Assembly (NCBI GenBank): GCA_019414025.1
Contig: DXMU01000046.1
Span: forward strand, 1 to 64,000
DNA length: 64,000 nt
Direction: 5' to 3'
DNA from: Collinsella sp.
GTDB taxonomy: Bacteria > Actinomycetota > Coriobacteriia > Coriobacteriales > Coriobacteriaceae
Part shown: positions 59,720 to 64,000 of the stretch, in pieces
Layout: every line of letters begins with the position of its first letter
Position numbering within the stretch: position 1 is the stretch's first letter
Notes under the pieces: generated by a model
The model's database searches: none
What the model was told of the DNA's origin: nothing
What the model saw: only the letters and a program-made list of their open reading frames with translations
Made by a program: the position numbers and the translations under genes

Positions 59720-59784
59720 AAACCATCACAACATTCGACGTTTTTTGTCAAAATCGGGAAAAGTATCGAATGTTGTGATGGTTT
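59720..59784. repeat. Palindromic repeat AAACCATCACAACATTCGA, copy 2
   Basis: Perfect 19-base arms (59720-59738 and 59766-59784). The loop is of the same length as in copy 1 and differs at a few bases. It lies 39 bases after the endonuclease-like gene. Confidence 0.9.
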
Positions 59785-59916
59785 GTATGCTGAGGATGGG
59801 CTTGGAAAGTCCGTTTTGCTCGAAGCGACCTGTCCTGTCGTACGGGTGTCGGCGTGATTCTCCCGTGGGGTATTATGTTTTCCGAAGAATAAAACGCCGC
59901 GTGAGGGGAGGCCTGC

Positions 59917-60972
59917 GTGGACGGGCACGTGCAACATGACGGCTTTGGCCGCGATATCAACTACCTGCGTATTGCCGTTACCGACAAGTGCAATTTCCGC
60001 TGCATTTACTGCATGCCGGCCGATGGCGTGGCGCCTCGCGCACACGACGAGCTGCTCAGCGCCGAGGAAATCGCCCGCTTTGTGCGCTTGGTAGCGGGGG
60101 AGGGCATTCGCCGCGTGCGCCTGACGGGTGGCGAGCCGCTGGTCAGCCGCCGTATCATTCCGCTCATTCGTGACATCCGCGCGATCCCGCAGATCGAGGA
60201 CATCTCGCTCACCACCAATGGTGCCCTGCTGCCCAAGTTGGCACCGCAGCTCAAAGATGCCGGGCTTAACCGCGTCAACATCTCGCTCGACACGCTCGAC
60301 CCTACGCTGTTTGGAAAGATCACGCGTCTGGGTCGGCTCGAACAGACCATGGCCGGCATCGACGCGGCGCTGGCTTGGGGCTTTGAGCCCGTTAAGGTCA
60401 ACTGCGTTGTGGTGCGCCGACTCAACCAAGATGTGGCGGCCCTTGCGCGGCTGACCGTCGACCGCCCCATCCACCTGCGCTTTATCGAATACATGCCCAT
60501 CGGCGACGAGCGCACGAGCTCGCATTGCGCCGTGGACCCTCACGCACCCACGCTCAACCCCGAGTTGTGGGATGCGAGCGACAGCGTGCCGAGCGACGAG
60601 CTGCGGGCGCGCGTCAATGCCGGGGCCGCCGCGATGGGTCTGGGCGAGCTCGAACCGCTTGACATCACCGACGCTCCTGCCGGCGCGGGCCCCGCGCGCT
60701 ATTGGCGCTTTCCGGGCGCGGCGGGAACGGTCGGCTTCATCAGCGCCATGTCCAACCATTTTTGCGCGAGCTGCAACCGCCTGCGCCTGACGGCCGATGG
60801 CAACGTGCGTCCGTGCCTGTTCAGCGATGCCGAGTATTCGGTGCGCGAGGCGTTGCGCCGTGGTGATGATATGCAGGTACTTTCGATTTGGCGCGATGCC
60901 GTGGCCCACAAACCGCAGGAACACGCGATAATTGAGGGCACGCAACGATTTATGTCCCAAATCGGAGGATGA
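59917..60972 (+). CDS. moaA: GTP 3',8-cyclase MoaA
   Basis: Radical SAM enzyme that starts molybdenum cofactor synthesis, converting GTP to 3',8-cyclo-GTP. The N-terminal cluster motif CNFRCIYCMP binds the SAM cluster; LTGGEPLVSR follows; the C-terminal cluster is bound by CASCNRLRL and a later Cys in VRPCLFS; the protein ends in the conserved Gly-Gly tail. At 351 residues the length is normal. The GTG at 59917 has GGGGAGG at good spacing. The next gene, a MoaC-MobB fusion, begins five bases after the stop. Confidence 0.94.
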   Translation: MDGHVQHDGFGRDINYLRIAVTDKCNFRCIYCMPADGVAPRAHDELLSAEEIARFVRLVAGEGIRRVRLTGGEPLVSRRIIPLIRDIRAIPQIEDISLTTNGALLPKLAPQLKDAGLNRVNISLDTLDPTLFGKITRLGRLEQTMAGIDAALAWGFEPVKVNCVVVRRLNQDVAALARLTVDRPIHLRFIEYMPIGDERTSSHCAVDPHAPTLNPELWDASDSVPSDELRARVNAGAAAMGLGELEPLDITDAPAGAGPARYWRFPGAAGTVGFISAMSNHFCASCNRLRLTADGNVRPCLFSDAEYSVREALRRGDDMQVLSIWRDAVAHKPQEHAIIEGTQRFMSQIGG

Positions 60973-60976
60973 TCAT

Positions 60977-62278
60977 ATGGCCAAGAGCAGGTACGCCGAT
61001 GCCACCAAGGCCGCTCGCAGGGCCGCGATGTCTGCCCATAAAGCCACGGCTGCTGCCAGCAACACCGCTGGGTCCGCGGCGGTACAGCCGTCCGCCGGCA
61101 CTGCTGCCGAGCCCGCCCGCGACGCCCGCCGCGACGAGCTGACGCACGTGGATGCCAAGGGCGAGGTGCGCATGGTCGACGTGTCCGACAAGGCCGAGAC
61201 CCATCGCATTGCCATCGCCGAGGGCACGATTCTTATGCACCCCGAGACGCAGGCCATGGTGCTGCAGGATGGCGCTAAAAAGGGCGACGTGCTCGCTTGC
61301 GCACGCGTTGCGGGCATCATGGCCATCAAACGCACGAGTGACATCATCCCCATGTGTCATCCGTTGCTCATTACCAAGAGTAAGTGCGATATCGAGCCTA
61401 TCGCGCCGGTGGGGACGCCTGCCGAGGACGTGACCGAGGGCTGGGCGCCGGCGCGCGCAGACGGGCAAGTTGGCTTTCACGTACTGGTTACGGCTGGCGT
61501 GACGGGCAAGACGGGTATTGAGATGGAGGCCCTGACCGGCGCGAGTGCCGCGTGCTTAACGATCTATGACATGTGCAAGGCCGTCGATCGTGGCATGGAG
61601 ATCGTCGACGTTCGCCTGCTGCACAAGGAAGGCGGCCGCTCGGGTGTGTGGGACCGCGCCGAGCGCCAGGCCGCTGCTGTTGAGGCTGTGGGGGCCGCGG
61701 GCGACGCACCCGCGAGCGCACCCGTCGCCGTCGCACCCGCAGCTCCCACTCCAGCCGTCCCTGCGATCGCGTTTATCGGCTACCAAAACTCGGGCAAGAC
61801 CACGCTCGTCGAGAAGGTTATCGCCGAGTTCACCCGCCGCGGCCTGCGCGTGGGCTCGCTCAAGCATCATGGGCATCACGGCTTTGATATCGATGTGCCC
61901 GCTAAGGACACCTGGCGCCATCACCAGGCCGGATCCAAGCACGTGGGCCTCATCTGCGCCACGCGCTGGGCGGAGTACGCCGACACACGCGAGGAGGACG
62001 AGATGCCCGCGCGCGAGCTGCTGTCGCGCTACAACGATGTCGACGTGGTGATCATTGAGGGCTACAAGACCGAGGGTTTCGACAACATCGTGGTCGCGCG
62101 CTCCGGTGTCGACCGTCTGCGTGGCAAGAGCTCGCTCGACCTGGTCGACGGTCACACGCTGGCCCTTGCCTGCAACGAAGCCCTGGCGCGTCAGGCCTTC
62201 GACGCCGGCTTCGCGACCCGAGCCATCAACATCAATGACGCCCGAGCCATCTGCGATCTCATCCAAGACCACCTTTAA
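60977..62278 (+). CDS. MoaC-MobB fusion: cyclic pyranopterin monophosphate synthase plus GTP-binding MobB
   Basis: A 433-residue bifunctional protein. After a low-complexity Ala-rich leader (~50 residues), residues ~55-215 are MoaC: LTHVDAKGEVRMVDVSDK, IPMCHPLLITKSKCDIE, GVTGKTGIEMEALTGASAA and GMEIVDVRLLHKEGGRSG. A Pro/Ala linker leads to MobB (residues ~255-433) with Walker A GYQNSGKTTLVEKV, SLKHHGHHGFDIDVPAKDTWRHHQAG and VIIEGYKTEGFDNIVV. MoaC completes cPMP synthesis with MoaA; MobB aids the later guanylyl transfer by MobA. GGAGGATG precedes the ATG at 60977. Second gene of the operon. Confidence 0.92.
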   Translation: MAKSRYADATKAARRAAMSAHKATAAASNTAGSAAVQPSAGTAAEPARDARRDELTHVDAKGEVRMVDVSDKAETHRIAIAEGTILMHPETQAMVLQDGAKKGDVLACARVAGIMAIKRTSDIIPMCHPLLITKSKCDIEPIAPVGTPAEDVTEGWAPARADGQVGFHVLVTAGVTGKTGIEMEALTGASAACLTIYDMCKAVDRGMEIVDVRLLHKEGGRSGVWDRAERQAAAVEAVGAAGDAPASAPVAVAPAAPTPAVPAIAFIGYQNSGKTTLVEKVIAEFTRRGLRVGSLKHHGHHGFDIDVPAKDTWRHHQAGSKHVGLICATRWAEYADTREEDEMPARELLSRYNDVDVVIIEGYKTEGFDNIVVARSGVDRLRGKSSLDLVDGHTLALACNEALARQAFDAGFATRAININDARAICDLIQDHL

Positions 62279-62292
62279 GGCTTGACGCTGCG

Positions 62293-62390
62293 CCGGCCCC
62301 AAGCACTCCATCTCGCCCCTCAAGCCGTCGCTCGCGTACCAAAGTACGCGTCGCTCCTCTTTCGGGGCGACCTGGGGCACTTGGAACCGG
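62293..62390. repeat. 98-bp imperfect long hairpin
   Basis: CCGG at both ends, several interrupted stems (including CGCCCC/GGGGCG), and a tip of CGCGTAC (62333-62339), CAAA, GTACGCG (62344-62350). It starts 15 bases after the MoaC-MobB stop codon. Confidence 0.6.
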
Positions 62391-62404
62391 CTCGCTGCGC
62401 TGCC

Positions 62405-62455
62405 ATAACATGCCAAAAAGGGACAGGTTTATTTTGGCAGGTTTTATCTGGGCAA
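62405..62455 (+). repeat. Dispersed repeat (GCCAAAAAGGGACAGGT family), copy 2
   Basis: Matches the minus strand of 32430-32481: ATGCCAAAAAGGGACAGGT, then TATTTTGG and GGTTTTATCTG. It lies beside the CCACCACAAAGG palindrome. Confidence 0.6.
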
Positions 62456-62464
62456 ACGTCATTT

Positions 62465-62497
62465 CCACCACAAAGGGGCCAGGCACCTTTGTGGTGG
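62465..62497. repeat. Palindromic repeat CCACCACAAAGG, copy 2
   Basis: Perfect 12-base arms (62465-62476 and 62486-62497), T-rich after the right arm. Identical to 50668-50700 except for one loop base. The following ~170 bases up to the MFS gene include a small hairpin (GGTGG...CCACC near 62625-62641) and no recognised gene. Confidence 0.85.
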
Positions 62498-62671
62498 TTT
62501 TTGCTTTGGTAGATGTGTGGGACATGCCTTACAATCTACCAAGTAGTTCATGACGGGCGAAAAAAGGAGAGAAGGGTCCTGATGCGTCCTTAATGTTTCA
62601 TGCGGACTGATTGATTTGATAGACGGTGGCGAATGCCCACCGCCCGTATTCGTATGAAACAAGGAGTCTCC

Positions 62672-63952
62672 ATGCTCGCCTCTCTTTTTTCAAAGCCTCA
62701 ATCATCGCTGTCCGTGCAGGCCAAGCGCCTGGTGGCGATGCGCTTTCTCGTCTACACCGGGTTTCAGACCAGTTATTTTATCGGCGTCATCGGAACGCTC
62801 ACCTATGCGGACGACGCTTCGGTCGTCGCGACATCGCTGGCCGTCCTGTTCATGAACGTTTTCGTGATCCTGGGATCCTTTGCGGGTGGAGCGGCGCTCG
62901 ACGCATGGGGTCCGCGCCGCCATTTCTTGCTGAGCATCGTCGGCACACTCGCAACTGGCACGGCGATCATCGCTTTTGGTAGCGCGACCGGCATCGTCCT
63001 GCTCGGCGCGGTGTTTCTGGGCTTTGTGATGGGATTCGCCCAGCCCATCGCCACGTCCTATCCGGCCTACCTCACCGACGATCCTGTCGAGCTCAAAGAC
63101 ATCAACTCCGCCATCGCCATGTTTTCAAACGTGAGTATCATCGTTGGCCCCACGCTGGGCGGCTTTGTCGCGGCGGCTGCGTCGTCGCGCGCGGTGTTTG
63201 TGCTCATGATGCTCTTTACCGTGCTGGCGCTCGTCGCCGGTTGGGGCTTTAGGCCGCAGACCAGCCATGTCGCCGGGCATGCGGATGCCGATTCGGCAGA
63301 GGAAGGGGAGCGTGCGGGACAAAGCTCCAACCCCAGCGCATCCTCCCGTGCCACCTTCGCAGCCAGCATCAAGACAGTCTTCACCAACAGCGTTCTCGCC
63401 CTGCTGTTTTGCATCATCTTCCTCTCGAACTTTGGCTACGGTGCCTTCGATCCGCTCGAGTCGTTTTTCTATCGCGATGTTCTGCACGTTGGCGTTGAGT
63501 GGATGGGCTGGCTCTCGTCTGCCTGCGGTGTCGGCGCGGTGCTGGGTGCCGTGCTCGCGCTCCGCTTGCCGCCGCACCTGGTCAACCTTAAAACGCTGCT
63601 CGTGGCGCTTATGTCCGTGGGCCTGGGAAGTCTGCTCTATGTGGGGACACCGTACGTGGGCGTGGCCCTTGTCGGCCAGATCGCCCTGGGTATAGCTTGG
63701 GGTGTCGTCAACCCGCTCCACAACACCATTGTGCAGACGACGGCTCCGCTCGAGCAGCTTGGTCGCGTCAATTCGGTCATGGGCTTTGGCAATATGTTCG
63801 CTGGTGTGGCCCCTCTGGCGATTGCCCCGTGGCTGGCGGCAACATTTGGCGTACAACGGACACTCGTGGGGGCAGGCATGGTCGTGACGGCGGTCCCTGC
63901 GGCGTTGCTGCTGTTTGGTCGCAGGCATTTTGATCGTGCCGCAAGGCAGTAA
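62672..63952 (+). CDS. MFS transporter
   Basis: A 426-residue permease with about twelve membrane segments in two halves separated by a polar, Ser/Glu-rich central loop (residues ~205-235). The loop AGGAALDAWGPRRHFLLS is the conserved segment 2-3 motif of the major facilitator superfamily. The sequence resembles drug or macrolide-type exporters, but substrate cannot be assigned. ATG at 62672 follows AAGGAG; an earlier in-frame ATG at 62654 overlaps that ribosome site. The gene is complete and ends 48 bases before the window edge. Confidence 0.85.
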   Translation: MLASLFSKPQSSLSVQAKRLVAMRFLVYTGFQTSYFIGVIGTLTYADDASVVATSLAVLFMNVFVILGSFAGGAALDAWGPRRHFLLSIVGTLATGTAIIAFGSATGIVLLGAVFLGFVMGFAQPIATSYPAYLTDDPVELKDINSAIAMFSNVSIIVGPTLGGFVAAAASSRAVFVLMMLFTVLALVAGWGFRPQTSHVAGHADADSAEEGERAGQSSNPSASSRATFAASIKTVFTNSVLALLFCIIFLSNFGYGAFDPLESFFYRDVLHVGVEWMGWLSSACGVGAVLGAVLALRLPPHLVNLKTLLVALMSVGLGSLLYVGTPYVGVALVGQIALGIAWGVVNPLHNTIVQTTAPLEQLGRVNSVMGFGNMFAGVAPLAIAPWLAATFGVQRTLVGAGMVVTAVPAALLLFGRRHFDRAARQ

Positions 63953-64000
63953 AACCATCACAACATTCGATGAAAATCGCGATTTTGCCGAAAAACATCG
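63952..64000. repeat. Palindromic repeat AAACCATCACAACATTCGA, copy 3 (cut by window end)
   Basis: The full left arm (63952-63970) is present directly after the MFS stop codon. The loop differs (AAAATCGCGATTTT inside), and the right arm begins at the very end of the window. Confidence 0.75.

Noticed and set aside
58478..59784. Integron-type cassette with attC sites
   Set aside because: No integrase gene and no attC core sites were seen. The arms are perfect palindromes unlike attC structures.
62600..62671. Riboswitch upstream of the MFS gene
   Set aside because: Only a small GGTGG/CCACC hairpin is visible, and it does not match any riboswitch consensus I know.
1..64000. tRNA and rRNA genes
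   Set aside because: None were recognised in any intergenic stretch, but I could not run a structure search, so a divergent tRNA cannot be fully excluded.

Overview
The window reads as chromosomal DNA of a GC-rich, low-redundancy Gram-positive gut actinobacterium. The closest fit is class Coriobacteriia, Collinsella-like. This is inferred from codon use, paired YhgE/Pip proteins, a nickel-dependent lactate racemase locus, an EbgA/EbgC-type beta-galactosidase, an HPr paralogue, Feo and Kdp transport operons and a GlnR-like orphan regulator. No rRNA, tRNA, phage, integrase, transposase or CRISPR array was recognised.

Layout. 0.3-9.3 kb: two coupled YhgE/Pip membrane proteins, a DMT exporter, an M20 amidohydrolase and an OFA-type MFS permease. 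9.3-14 kb: a triple hairpin cluster, hisS and ppc. 14-19.1 kb: the lactate racemase locus, with larA-larD on + and larB-larC1-tetR on -. 19.2-21.9 kb: serB (-) and aspS (+). 22.1-28.5 kb: a LacI repressor divergent from ebgA-ebgC, then an APC permease. 29-32.7 kb: an HPr paralogue, then feoA-feoA-feoB and a small Cys-rich FeoB partner. 33-41.3 kb: kdpED (-) divergent from kdpFABC (+), bracketed by ~120-bp direct repeats. 41.5-46 kb: an Old Yellow Enzyme-type Fe-S flavoenzyme, a GntR remnant, an AAA ATPase and a GntR regulator, with many palindromes between them. 46.5-50.7 kb: a LacI regulator, a HEPN/MNT toxin-antitoxin pair whose antitoxin carries a RelB/DinJ-like N-terminus, a divergent glutamine synthetase-like protein and an orphan response regulator. 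50.8-56 kb: an HtrA protease, ligA, a Phd/PIN toxin-antitoxin pair and the wreck of a second toxin-antitoxin pair. 56-58.3 kb: a MATE pump with its MerR regulator. 58.5-64 kb: a possible endonuclease-fold protein bracketed by palindromic repeats, moaA, a moaC-mobB fusion and an MFS permease.

The most unusual feature is the number and variety of long intergenic palindromes. Several families occur two or three times. Members can differ in arm sequence while keeping the two arms complementary, so structure rather than sequence appears conserved. Three families sit on both sides of a gene block: larA-larD, the whole kdp locus, and the endonuclease-like gene. Other points to note are the RelB-MNT fusion, a glutamine synthetase homologue missing three of six metal ligands, a LarC reduced to its first domain, an HPr with Asp at position 46, and a MoaC-MobB fusion.

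All family assignments come from reading motifs by eye; no database search was run.
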